14,979 bases of DNA, from contig CAJBHE010000289.1 in assembly GCA_903952885.1 (NCBI GenBank), positions 1 through 14,979 on the forward strand, read 5' to 3'. The number at the start of each line of letters is the position of its first letter. The stretch's first letter is position 1. Source of the stretch: an uncultured Burkholderiales bacterium. GTDB taxonomy: Bacteria > Pseudomonadota > Gammaproteobacteria > Burkholderiales > Burkholderiaceae_C. Position numbers and translations under genes: made by a program. Below the pieces are notes generated by a model. The model did not search any database, was not told the DNA's origin, and saw nothing but the letters and a program-made list of their open reading frames with translations. Shown piece by piece: positions 6,834-13,690 of the stretch.

Positions 6834-8165
6834 ATGAAGATTCGTGATTTGATTTTGGCCGTGGCCGCTTTGGCGACTGCTGCTACTTCACTGGTGGCGA
6901 CGCCAGTTCAGGCGGAGGCCAAAGAACAGTTTTTCCCACTGTTGTCCTACCGCACGGGTCCCTATGCGCCTAACGGTATTCCATGGGCCAATGGCAAACA
7001 GGATTACCTCAAGCTCATCAATGCCCGCGATGGCGGTATCAACGGCGTGAAGATCACGTTTGAAGAGTGCGAAACAGGCTATGCCACCGACCGCGGTGTG
7101 GAGTGCTACGAGCGTCTGAAAGGCCGTCCAGGCGTGAGTGTTTTTGATCCACAAGCCACTGGCATCACGTTTGCGTTGACCGAAAAAGTGCCCGTGGACA
7201 AAGTGCCTTTGATCACCTTGGGTTACGGTTTGTCGATTGCACAAGACGGCATGGCTTTCAAGTGGAACTTCCCGCTGATGGGCAGCTACTGGACTGGCGC
7301 TGATATCTTGGTACAGCACATAGGCAAAAAAGAAGGTGGTCTTGACAAACTCAAAGGCAAGAAAATCGCTTTGGTCTACCACGACTCACCCTTTGGCAAA
7401 GAACCCATTCCTGTGTTGCAAGAGCGCGCCAAGATGCATGGTTTTGAGTTGCAGCTGATCCCTGTCACGGCGCCCGGTGTCGAGCAAAAGTCGGCTTGGT
7501 TGCAAGTGCGTCAAAGTCGTCCAGATTACGTGATGCTGTGGGGTTGGGGTGTGATGAATTCCACCGCTTTGAAAGAAGCGCAAGCCACAGGCTACCCCCG
7601 CGACAAGATGTATGGTGTTTGGTGGGCAGGTGCCGAGCCTGATGTCAAAGACGTGGGTGAAGGTGCCAAGGGCTACAACGCCTTGGCTTTGAACACCTCG
7701 GGCACACAGCCCAAAGTCATCCAAGACATCTTGAAGCATGTACACGGCAAGAACCAAGGTTCTGGTCCTAAAGACGAAGTGGGTCAAGTGCTTTACACCC
7801 GTGGCGTGATCATTTCGATGCTCAGCGTCGAAGCCGTGCGCCGTGCGCAAGAGCGCTTTGGCAAAGGCAAAGTCATGACCGGCGATCAAGTGCGTTGGGG
7901 TATGGAAAACTTGGCGCTGGACCAAAAGCGTCTGGAGGCCATCGGCTTCACCGGCATCATGCAACCCCTGTCGACCTCATGCTCTGACCATATGGGATCG
8001 AGCTCCGCGCGCGTGCAGACTTGGGACGGTAACAAGTGGAACTTCTCGTCTGACTTTATTCAAGCCGATGAGCAAATCTTGAAGCCCATGATCAAGGCAG
8101 GTGCTGACAAGTACTTGGCCGACAAGAAGATGACCCGCCGCGCCGCTGCGGATTGCCAATCTTGA
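6834..8165 (+). CDS. Periplasmic substrate-binding protein of the ABC transporter (type I fold, LivK-like)
   Basis: This 443-residue secreted protein has a signal peptide of about 27 residues ending in the AXA-type site PVQA, then mature EAKEQFFPLLSYRTGPYAPN. Binding proteins of this family (Peripl_BP_6) trap the solute in the cleft between two lobes and deliver it to the LivH/LivM pore. The mature part is longer than LivK (about 345 residues). Cys79 and Cys91 could form a small N-lobe disulfide as in LivK, and Cys383 and Cys441 could form a second one near the C-terminus. The Trp/Tyr-rich stretches (YVMLWGWGVMN at 232-242 and YGVWWAG at 260-266) may line a pocket for a hydrophobic or aromatic ligand; this is inference. 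A strong AAGGAG at 6822-6827 precedes the start, fitting the high expression usual for binding proteins. Confidence 0.9.
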   Translation: MKIRDLILAVAALATAATSLVATPVQAEAKEQFFPLLSYRTGPYAPNGIPWANGKQDYLKLINARDGGINGVKITFEECETGYATDRGVECYERLKGRPGVSVFDPQATGITFALTEKVPVDKVPLITLGYGLSIAQDGMAFKWNFPLMGSYWTGADILVQHIGKKEGGLDKLKGKKIALVYHDSPFGKEPIPVLQERAKMHGFELQLIPVTAPGVEQKSAWLQVRQSRPDYVMLWGWGVMNSTALKEAQATGYPRDKMYGVWWAGAEPDVKDVGEGAKGYNALALNTSGTQPKVIQDILKHVHGKNQGSGPKDEVGQVLYTRGVIISMLSVEAVRRAQERFGKGKVMTGDQVRWGMENLALDQKRLEAIGFTGIMQPLSTSCSDHMGSSSARVQTWDGNKWNFSSDFIQADEQILKPMIKAGADKYLADKKMTRRAAADCQS

Positions 8166-8188
8166 TCAACCCTTTGCAGTGATTGCCC

Positions 8189-8220
8189 TTGATGGCTCAC
8201 GTCTCAGCGTGAGCCATCAA
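8189..8220 (+). repeat. Perfect 13-bp hairpin after the binding-protein gene
   Basis: TTGATGGCTCACG (8189-8201), a six-base loop and CGTGAGCCATCAA (8208-8220) form a perfect stem-loop starting 23 bases after the binding-protein stop. No T-run follows, so it is not a classical intrinsic terminator. Hairpins at this place often protect the upstream mRNA from 3' exonucleases and let binding-protein message outlast the message for membrane subunits. It shares bases 8216-8220 with the next inverted repeat. Confidence 0.8.
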
Positions 8221-8258
8221 CTGAAAGCCCGGTCTCGTTGACACGTCTTTCAGTTGAT
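8216..8258 (+). repeat. Perfect 12-bp inverted repeat just upstream of the livF ribosome site
   Basis: ATCAACTGAAAG (8216-8227) and CTTTCAGTTGAT (8247-8258) are exact reverse complements around a 19-base loop. The right arm ends five bases before the AAAGG ribosome site (8263-8267) of the livF-like gene. Because 8216-8220 also belongs to the right arm of the preceding hairpin, the two structures cannot both form fully on one RNA. This resembles an alternative-fold regulatory leader, though no ligand domain or leader peptide is evident. Confidence 0.75.
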
Positions 8259-8273
8259 TCACAAAGGTCATGC

Positions 8274-9083
8274 ATGAACGCTTCGAACATCATTCTCAAC
8301 GTCAATGGCATTGAAGTCATTTACAACCACGTCATCTTGGTGCTCAAGGGCGTGTCGCTTAATGTGCCTGAGGGCAGCATCGTGTCTTTGCTGGGCGGCA
8401 ACGGTGCTGGCAAAACCACCACCTTGCGCGCCATTTCTAACTTGCTTCAAGGCGAGCGCGGTGCGGTGACCAAGGGCAGCATTGAGCTGCGCGGTGAGCG
8501 CATTGAAAACCTCACGCCCGCTGACTTGGTCAAACGTGGCGTGGTGCAAGTGATGGAAGGTCGTCACTGCTTTGCCCACTTGACCATTGAAGAAAACTTG
8601 TTGACTGGCAGTTACACACGCAGCAGCAAAGGCGAGATCGAAGCCAACTTGGAGAAGGTCTACAACTACTTTCCACGTTTGAAAACACGCCGCACATCGC
8701 AAGCTGCCTACACCTCAGGCGGCGAGCAGCAAATGTGTGCGATTGGTCGCGCGCTGATGGCGAGCCCCAACATGTTGCTGTTGGACGAGCCCTCGATGGG
8801 TTTGGCCCCGCAAATCGTGGAAGAGGTGTTCAACATTGTCAAAGACTTGAATGACAAAGAAAAAGTCACCTTCCTCATTGCTGAACAAAACACCAACATG
8901 GCGTTGAAGTACGCCGATTACGGCTACATCATGGAGTCGGGACGCATCGTGATGGATGGCGCTGCTTCTGATTTGGCCAACAACGAAGACGTGAAAGAGT
9001 TTTACCTCGGCATGGGTGGCGGCGAACGCAAGAGCTTCAAAGACGCCAAGAGCTACAAGCGCCGCAAGCGTTGGTTGGCGTGA
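8274..9083 (+). CDS. livF: Branched-chain-type ABC transporter ATPase (LivF-like)
   Basis: This 269-residue cytoplasmic ATPase is the second nucleotide-binding subunit. It has Walker A GGNGAGKTT (41-49), the glutamine of the GVVQVMEGR block (Gln92), signature TSGGEQQ (147-153) and Walker B MLLLDEPSMGLAP (167-179). The usual H-loop histidine is replaced by Gln in LIAEQN (201-206), which is normal for LivF. The C-terminus has an unusual basic tail (KSFKDAKSYKRRKRWLA) beyond the family end at about 247. A TTG at 8238 is in frame, but ATG 8274 is preferred: AAAGG lies six bases before it and the family N-terminus fits. Separated from the binding-protein gene by 108 bases holding two competing hairpins; its stop shares one base with the next start. 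Confidence 0.9.
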   Translation: MNASNIILNVNGIEVIYNHVILVLKGVSLNVPEGSIVSLLGGNGAGKTTTLRAISNLLQGERGAVTKGSIELRGERIENLTPADLVKRGVVQVMEGRHCFAHLTIEENLLTGSYTRSSKGEIEANLEKVYNYFPRLKTRRTSQAAYTSGGEQQMCAIGRALMASPNMLLLDEPSMGLAPQIVEEVFNIVKDLNDKEKVTFLIAEQNTNMALKYADYGYIMESGRIVMDGAASDLANNEDVKEFYLGMGGGERKSFKDAKSYKRRKRWLA

Positions 9084-10348
9084 TGGGAGCTGCCTTGTCA
9101 AACCATTACGACGCGCTCGAAACCCGCAAACCTGTCGAGCGCGAGGCCTCGCTCATGGCTGCTCTGCCTGCGCAAATTGCGCATGCACAAAAAAATTCTC
9201 CTTCTTTTGCCAAGTCTTTGGCGGGTGTGAATGCCGCCAGCGTGACCACCCGCGAAGCGTTGGCCAAGTTGCCCGTGATTCGTAAATACGAACTGTTGGC
9301 ACAACAACAAGCGCAACGTGCCACCAACGTGTTTGGCGGCTTCGCCGCTATTGGTTTTGGCAAAGCCATGCCTCGCGTGTTTGCGAGCCCCGGCACCATT
9401 TACGAACCCGAAGGCTCAGGTGCTGACTATTGGCGCATGGCTCGCGCCATTTATGCCGCAGGCTTTCGCCCCAATGATTTAATTCACAATTGCTTCAGCT
9501 ACCACTTCACCCCTGCGGGCTCGATGATGGAAACCGGCGCACATGCCATGGGTTGCACCGTGTTTGCAGGTGGCACAGGCCAGACCGAGCAACAAGTGGG
9601 TGCCATGGCTGAGTTGAACCCTGCGGGCTACATCGGCACACCTAGCTTCCTAAAAATCATTGTGGAAAAAGCTGCCGAGATGGGCGTGAAGTTGCCCAGC
9701 GTCACCAAAGCCTTGGTATCTGGCGAAGCATTTCCGCCCAGCTTGCGCGATTGGCTGGCTGAACGCGGCATTGCAGGCTACCAGTGCTACGCCACCGCTG
9801 ATCTTGGCTTGATTGCCTACGAGACCCAAGCCCGCGAAGGCCTGGTGCTCGACGAAGGTGTGATTGTCGAAATCGTGCGCCCCGGAACCGGTGACCCTGT
9901 GCCTGAGGGCGAAGTGGGGGAGTTGGTCGTCACCTCGCTCAACCCCGATTACCCCCTCATTCGTTTTGGTACGGGCGATTTGTCTGCGGTGCTGCCTGGC
10001 CAATGTCCCACAGGCCGCACCAATCTGCGTATCAAAGGTTGGATGGGCCGGGCGGATCAAACCACCAAAGTGCGTGGCATGTTTGTGCACCCCGGCCAAG
10101 TGGCCGAGGTGGTCAAGCGTTTTCCCGAGATCAAGCGTGGGCGTATGGTGGTGACAGGCGAAATGGCCAACGACCAAATGTGCCTGAAAGTCGAGGTTCA
10201 TCAGGGCCATGACCCGGCTGGCCTGATGCAAAAACTCAGCGAGGCCGTTCGCGACATCACCAAGTTGCGTGCGGATGTGAACTTGGTGGCAGAGGGTAGT
10301 TTGCCCAATGATGGCAAGGTCATTGAAGACGCTCGCACTTATCAATGA
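9083..10348 (+). CDS. Phenylacetate-CoA ligase (PaaK)-family protein with degenerate P-loop
   Basis: This 421-residue protein has the size and plan of PaaK, an AMP-forming aryl-CoA ligase. Matching blocks are the LPVIRKYELL start (63-72), AGYIGTPSFLK (181-191), LVSGEAF (211-217), EVGELVVTSL (277-286), RFGTGDLSAVLPG (294-306), GRADQTTKVRGMFVHPGQV (322-340) and a C-terminal LPNDGKVIEDAR (407-418), where Lys412 may be the adenylation lysine. The expected P-loop (SSGTTGKP) is replaced by ASPGTIYEPE at 101-110, which lacks the conserved Ser/Thr run and Lys, and the Y-G-T-E motif is YATAD (236-240). The protein may bind nucleotide differently or may not adenylate. The ATG overlaps the livF stop by one base; a TTG at 9071 in frame is less likely. 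The name is family-level only. Confidence 0.8.
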   Translation: MGAALSNHYDALETRKPVEREASLMAALPAQIAHAQKNSPSFAKSLAGVNAASVTTREALAKLPVIRKYELLAQQQAQRATNVFGGFAAIGFGKAMPRVFASPGTIYEPEGSGADYWRMARAIYAAGFRPNDLIHNCFSYHFTPAGSMMETGAHAMGCTVFAGGTGQTEQQVGAMAELNPAGYIGTPSFLKIIVEKAAEMGVKLPSVTKALVSGEAFPPSLRDWLAERGIAGYQCYATADLGLIAYETQAREGLVLDEGVIVEIVRPGTGDPVPEGEVGELVVTSLNPDYPLIRFGTGDLSAVLPGQCPTGRTNLRIKGWMGRADQTTKVRGMFVHPGQVAEVVKRFPEIKRGRMVVTGEMANDQMCLKVEVHQGHDPAGLMQKLSEAVRDITKLRADVNLVAEGSLPNDGKVIEDARTYQ

Positions 10349-10361
10349 ATACCGTTTGGAC

Positions 10362-10389
10362 GCTTTCCTTGATGTTCATCAAGGAAAGC
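10362..10389 (+). terminator. Stable 12-bp hairpin after the transport operon (possible terminator without T-run)
   Basis: GCTTTCCTTGAT (10362-10373), loop GTTC and ATCAAGGAAAGC (10378-10389) form a perfect stem-loop 13 bases after the PaaK-like stop. No T-run follows (CCCTACGTG), so intrinsic termination would be weak. It may instead be an mRNA 3' stabiliser at the operon end. Confidence 0.5.
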
Positions 10390-10462
10390 CCCTACGTGAA
10401 TACCGAAATGGTGAAACTGTCAATAGTGTTTTAGTATTGGGCATTATTTAGAGGAGTTCCCA
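10390..10462 (+). promoter_or_regulatory. Leader region of the tctC-like gene, with a strong ribosome site and weak promoter candidates
   Basis: GAGGAG at 10451-10456 is a strong ribosome site for ATG 10463. Possible -10 boxes are TAGTAT (10432-10437) and CATTAT (10442-10447), each matching four of six consensus bases. CTGTCA at 10417-10422 could serve as a -35 for the second with a long 19-base spacer. The AT-rich drop after the hairpin supports a separate promoter here, but none of the boxes is convincing. Confidence 0.3.
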
Positions 10463-11443
10463 ATGAAACAACTGTTCGCCATGAGCTTACTGGCCGTGGC
10501 CGCATTGACTGGCGCTGATGCAGCCGATTTTCCCGTCAAAGATAAGCCTGTCACTATCGTTGTGCCGTTCACGGCTGGCGGCCCCACTGACCGCGTAGCG
10601 CGTGATTTGGCTGAAGCCATGCGCAAGCCTTTGGGTGCCAATGTGGTGGTCGAAAACGTGGCCGGTGCTGGTGGCACCATTGGCGCTAACAAAGTGGCCA
10701 AGGCGCCTCAAGATGGGCACACCCTGTTGTTGCATCACATTGGAATGGCTACTTCGCCGGCCCTGTATCGCAAGATGCCTTACAACACCACAGAAGACTT
10801 CGAATATTTGGGGATGGTCAACGAAGTGCCTATGACCTTGATTGGTCGACCCACATTGCCTGCTAACAACTACAAAGAATTAGCTGTTTGGATTGAGCAA
10901 AACAAAGGTAAGGTTAACTTGGGCAATGCTGGCTTGGGCGCTGCCTCACACCTGTGCGGTTTGTTGTTCCAAAGCGCCATCAAGACCGACATGACCACTG
11001 TGCCATACAAAGGCACAGCACCAGCTATGAACGACTTGATGGGCGGTCAAATTGATTTGTTGTGTGACCAAAGTACCAACACCAGCAGCCAGATCGAAGG
11101 CAAAACCGTCAAGGCGTTTGCTGTGACGACGGCTAAACGTTTGACCACACCCGCGTTGAAGCACTTGCCCACCATGCAAGAGTCTGGCCTTAAAGGCTTT
11201 GAAGTCACCATTTGGCATGGTTTGTATGCTCCCAGAGGCACGCCGGCTGATACGGTTGCAAAAATTAACGCTGCGTTGAAGGTTGCTTTGAAAGACCCAG
11301 AGTTCATCAAGAAGCAAGAAGCCTTGGGTGCCGTGATCGTCGCTGACAAGCGCGTGGATGGAGCTGAACACAAGAAGTTTGTGGTGTCAGAAATCGCCAA
11401 GTGGGGCCCCGTCATTCACGCCGCTGGCGTTTACGCCGACTGA
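10463..11443 (+). CDS. Tripartite tricarboxylate transporter substrate-binding protein (Bug/TctC family)
   Basis: This 326-residue secreted protein has a signal peptide of about 20 residues ending ADA before mature ADFPVKDKPVTIVVPF. Bug proteins bind a carboxylate or similar small molecule in the periplasm, usually for a TctA/TctB membrane pair. Family blocks are present: VVPFTAGGPTDRVARDLA (33-50), VVENVAGAGGTIGANKVA (62-79) and APQDGHTLLL (81-90), followed by a VPYKG/LMGGQIDLLCD-type second lobe and WHGLYAPRGTP. No tctA or tctB gene is in the window, so this is an orphan binding protein, as is common in Burkholderiales where Bug genes are greatly expanded. It follows the transport operon by 114 bases, so it may serve the same substrate or may be independent. 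Its 3' end overlaps the convergent kinase gene by 13 bases. Confidence 0.92.
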   Translation: MKQLFAMSLLAVAALTGADAADFPVKDKPVTIVVPFTAGGPTDRVARDLAEAMRKPLGANVVVENVAGAGGTIGANKVAKAPQDGHTLLLHHIGMATSPALYRKMPYNTTEDFEYLGMVNEVPMTLIGRPTLPANNYKELAVWIEQNKGKVNLGNAGLGAASHLCGLLFQSAIKTDMTTVPYKGTAPAMNDLMGGQIDLLCDQSTNTSSQIEGKTVKAFAVTTAKRLTTPALKHLPTMQESGLKGFEVTIWHGLYAPRGTPADTVAKINAALKVALKDPEFIKKQEALGAVIVADKRVDGAEHKKFVVSEIAKWGPVIHAAGVYAD

Positions 11444-12870
11444 TTGAGTTGCGCAAACGGTAGCGATTGCTTGACTAAGATGACTGAGCAAGGCGCGTCC
11501 ATGGCCACCTTGATGGGCACGGTGGCCAGCCAGCGTTGCATGTGCAAACCATGCGTGGCTGCGCCCATGACGATCATGCTCACGTGGTTGCCTTCGGCGT
11601 AGCGCACGATGGCGTTGGCCACGTCACTGGCTTCCAGCACATGAAATGAGGTTTGGTGCTGCTCTAGGTCTAGCGGCTGCGCCCATTGGTGCAACTGGGT
11701 CAGATATTGGCGGTGCACCGAGGTTTCGCTTTTGTCGCCCTCCGTCGCACTGGTTTGGTTGGGCGATATGACGGTCACCACTGCCAATCTCGCGCCAGGT
11801 CGAATGCCCAAGGAACGCACCACCGCTTGGCGCAGCGAGTACAGCGTGGCGTCGCTCGCGTCGTGGTGCGGCATAGCCACCATCACGATCGGCACTTCCT
11901 CAATTTGTTGCGACGGCAGTGGGCTGGGCTGGTAGTGCATGCCAGCCGCTTTGAACCAGCGTTTGAGGTGCGTGAAAAATGGTGTGCCTTGCAGTTGTTT
12001 GCCACGCTGGGAAACTTTTACCTGTTCGGGGTGCTCTAAGTCAAACGCCAAATGCGCAGCCGATGGGTAGCGTTTGGCTGCCTCGGGTTCAAGGCAACGC
12101 AACACCACTTCTTGCAACCACTCGGGCAGGTCCGCGCGCAAGCGGCGCGGCGGAGTCGGGTCTATCCACAAGCGTTGGCGCATACCGCCTTGAGTTTGTG
12201 GGTTGCCAAAAGGCAGCTCTGCGGTGGCTAATTCGTACAACATGACGCCGATGGCAAAGATGTCACTGCGCGGGTCGCCACGCACGCCCACCACTTGCTC
12301 AGGTGCAATCCACGCGGGTGAGCCGACAGCTAGGCGCAGCTCTTCTGCCAGCAGGTCGGGGTAATGCGCGTGGCACGACAAACCAAAGTCCAGCAGCACC
12401 GCATGGCCGTCTGGATGCAGCAGCACGTTGGCGGGTTTGATGTCGAGGTGACAGGTGTTTTGTTGGTGCAGGCTGTGCGCAGCTCGAGCGATGGCCGCGC
12501 CTAGACGTGCGATGTCAGTCACTTCTGCGCGTGTTTTATTTTGCGTGTGAGTGTCCAGCAGCTGTTGCAAGGTCTGGCCCTGCACATGCTCCATCACCAA
12601 GTACGGCAGGTGCACCAAGTCACCCGCTGCCACAAAGCGCGGCACATGCGTGCCGTGCAGCACTTGCAAAATTTGGTGCTCCACCTCGAAGCCCACAATG
12701 TTTTCAGCACCGTCGCCTGAGGTCATGCGCGGCACCTTCATCACCATGGCAAACGGCGCGGGGTGTGCGTCGCTATAGGTCACTTGGTAAATGTGCGCCA
12801 TGCCGCCTGCGTGCAAGCATGCGCCGATGCGAAAGCCGTCTAGCTCAGTGCCTGCCTCTAGCCGCTTCAT
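11431..12870 (-). CDS. Serine/threonine protein kinase fused to a universal stress protein (UspA) domain
   Basis: This 479-residue cytoplasmic protein has no obvious membrane segment. Residues 12-280 are a Hanks-type kinase: glycine loop LHAGGMAHIYQV (19-30), VMKV with Lys45, helix-C Glu64, catalytic loop HLDIKPANV (141-149; Asp143, Lys145, Asn148), DFG (161-163) and APEQ (189-192). The Arg of HRD is Leu, making it a non-RD kinase that may not need activation-loop phosphorylation. Residues about 326-467 form a Usp domain ending MGAATHG...APCSVILVK. In the Usp ATP motif (G-2X-G-9X-G-S/T) the final Gly is Ala449. GGAG precedes the ATG, which overlaps the phosphoesterase stop by ATGA on the minus strand. 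The kinase may switch stress responses while the neighbouring phosphoesterase opposes or modulates it; substrates are unknown. Confidence 0.9.
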   Translation of the reverse strand: MKRLEAGTELDGFRIGACLHAGGMAHIYQVTYSDAHPAPFAMVMKVPRMTSGDGAENIVGFEVEHQILQVLHGTHVPRFVAAGDLVHLPYLVMEHVQGQTLQQLLDTHTQNKTRAEVTDIARLGAAIARAAHSLHQQNTCHLDIKPANVLLHPDGHAVLLDFGLSCHAHYPDLLAEELRLAVGSPAWIAPEQVVGVRGDPRSDIFAIGVMLYELATAELPFGNPQTQGGMRQRLWIDPTPPRRLRADLPEWLQEVVLRCLEPEAAKRYPSAAHLAFDLEHPEQVKVSQRGKQLQGTPFFTHLKRWFKAAGMHYQPSPLPSQQIEEVPIVMVAMPHHDASDATLYSLRQAVVRSLGIRPGARLAVVTVISPNQTSATEGDKSETSVHRQYLTQLHQWAQPLDLEQHQTSFHVLEASDVANAIVRYAEGNHVSMIVMGAATHGLHMQRWLATVPIKVAMDAPCSVILVKQSLPFAQLNQSA

Positions 12871-13637
12871 TGGCCGGTCTCCAAACGTTGCGCAAAGAAC
12901 TCGGGCAAGCCCGCTTTGCGCACAGCGCCGGCTGCAGCGAGGTGGTCGTAGGCCACGCGGTGAAAGGTGAGCTTGGCGTGAGTGCTGTCAAACACCGCAT
13001 ACATGGCACGCGGGTTGCCATCGCGAGGCTGGCCCACTGAGCCAATGGTGGCAATCCACTGGCGGTGTATAGGTGTGGGAATGGGCACGCCTGCTGTGGG
13101 CTTGAACGCCATCAACTGCCGTCCCGTGCCCCGGTAGTACAGCGACTGGTGGTGCACATGGCCACCAAACACATAGCGCACATCGGGGTGGGCGCAGGCG
13201 GCGTCTAAGCTGAGCGCTGCCGTGCGTTCGTCTTCCACATAGCGCCATCGCTCAGGCGCATCGGCACTGGCATGCACCAACAGCATGTGATCAGCCTGCG
13301 AGGTAAGTGGCAAAGTTGCTAGCCATAAGCGTTGGGCGGCCGACAACTGGTCATGCGTCCATTGCGCCGTCAGGCTGCCTAAGGATGGGGTGTTATTGGT
13401 TTTGGCGTTGGAGATGTTGTAGGTTTGCACCAACTCTTCGTGGTTGCCACGCAGCACAATGACGCCCTCTTGTTGCAAAGTTTGGCAGCGTGCTACCACC
13501 TCGGCGGGGGAGGCGCCGTAGCTGACCAAGTCACCCAAGATGGCCACGCGCTCCACCCCTTGGGTTTGCGCATGCGCCAAGCACGCGTCCAGCGCATGCA
13601 GGTTGCTGTGGAGGTCAGAGAGCAGGGCGTACTTCAT
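12867..13637 (-). CDS. Calcineurin-like metallophosphoesterase
   Basis: This 256-residue dinuclear-metal phosphoesterase has all family motifs: SDLHSN (7-12; Asp8, His10), GDLVSYG (35-41; Asp36), GNHEE (64-68; Asn65, His66), LLVHAS (119-124; His122) and FGGHVHHQ (157-164; His160, His162). It resembles the YfcE/MPP-type cytosolic subfamily, which includes protein phosphatases and phosphodiesterases, so the substrate cannot be fixed. The gene overlaps the downstream kinase start by four bases (ATGA), which implies coupled translation and suggests a functional kinase/phosphatase pair. The N-terminus MKYALLSDLHSN fits the family exactly, so the start is firm, yet no Shine-Dalgarno precedes it (CATCCCTCGTATTTGC). 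The gene lies 53 bases after the dehydrogenase gene on the same strand. Confidence 0.9.
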   Translation of the reverse strand: MKYALLSDLHSNLHALDACLAHAQTQGVERVAILGDLVSYGASPAEVVARCQTLQQEGVIVLRGNHEELVQTYNISNAKTNNTPSLGSLTAQWTHDQLSAAQRLWLATLPLTSQADHMLLVHASADAPERWRYVEDERTAALSLDAACAHPDVRYVFGGHVHHQSLYYRGTGRQLMAFKPTAGVPIPTPIHRQWIATIGSVGQPRDGNPRAMYAVFDSTHAKLTFHRVAYDHLAAAGAVRKAGLPEFFAQRLETGQ

Positions 13638-13690
13638 GCAAATACGAGGGATGCAGCGACTTCAAGCAGCATAGATCTGGGCAGGGCAGC

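Noticed and set aside
8161..8260. Intrinsic terminator or known riboswitch after the binding-protein gene
   Set aside because: No T-run follows either hairpin and no conserved riboswitch core is recognisable; reported instead as competing inverted repeats.
8238..8273. TTG start giving 12 extra residues on LivF
   Set aside because: It lies inside the inverted repeat and has no ribosome site; ATG 8274 has AAAGG at proper distance and matches the family start.
9650..10345. 231-codon minus-strand open frame inside the PaaK-like gene
   Set aside because: His/Gln-rich shadow translation typical of the antisense of a GC-biased gene; no recognisable domain.
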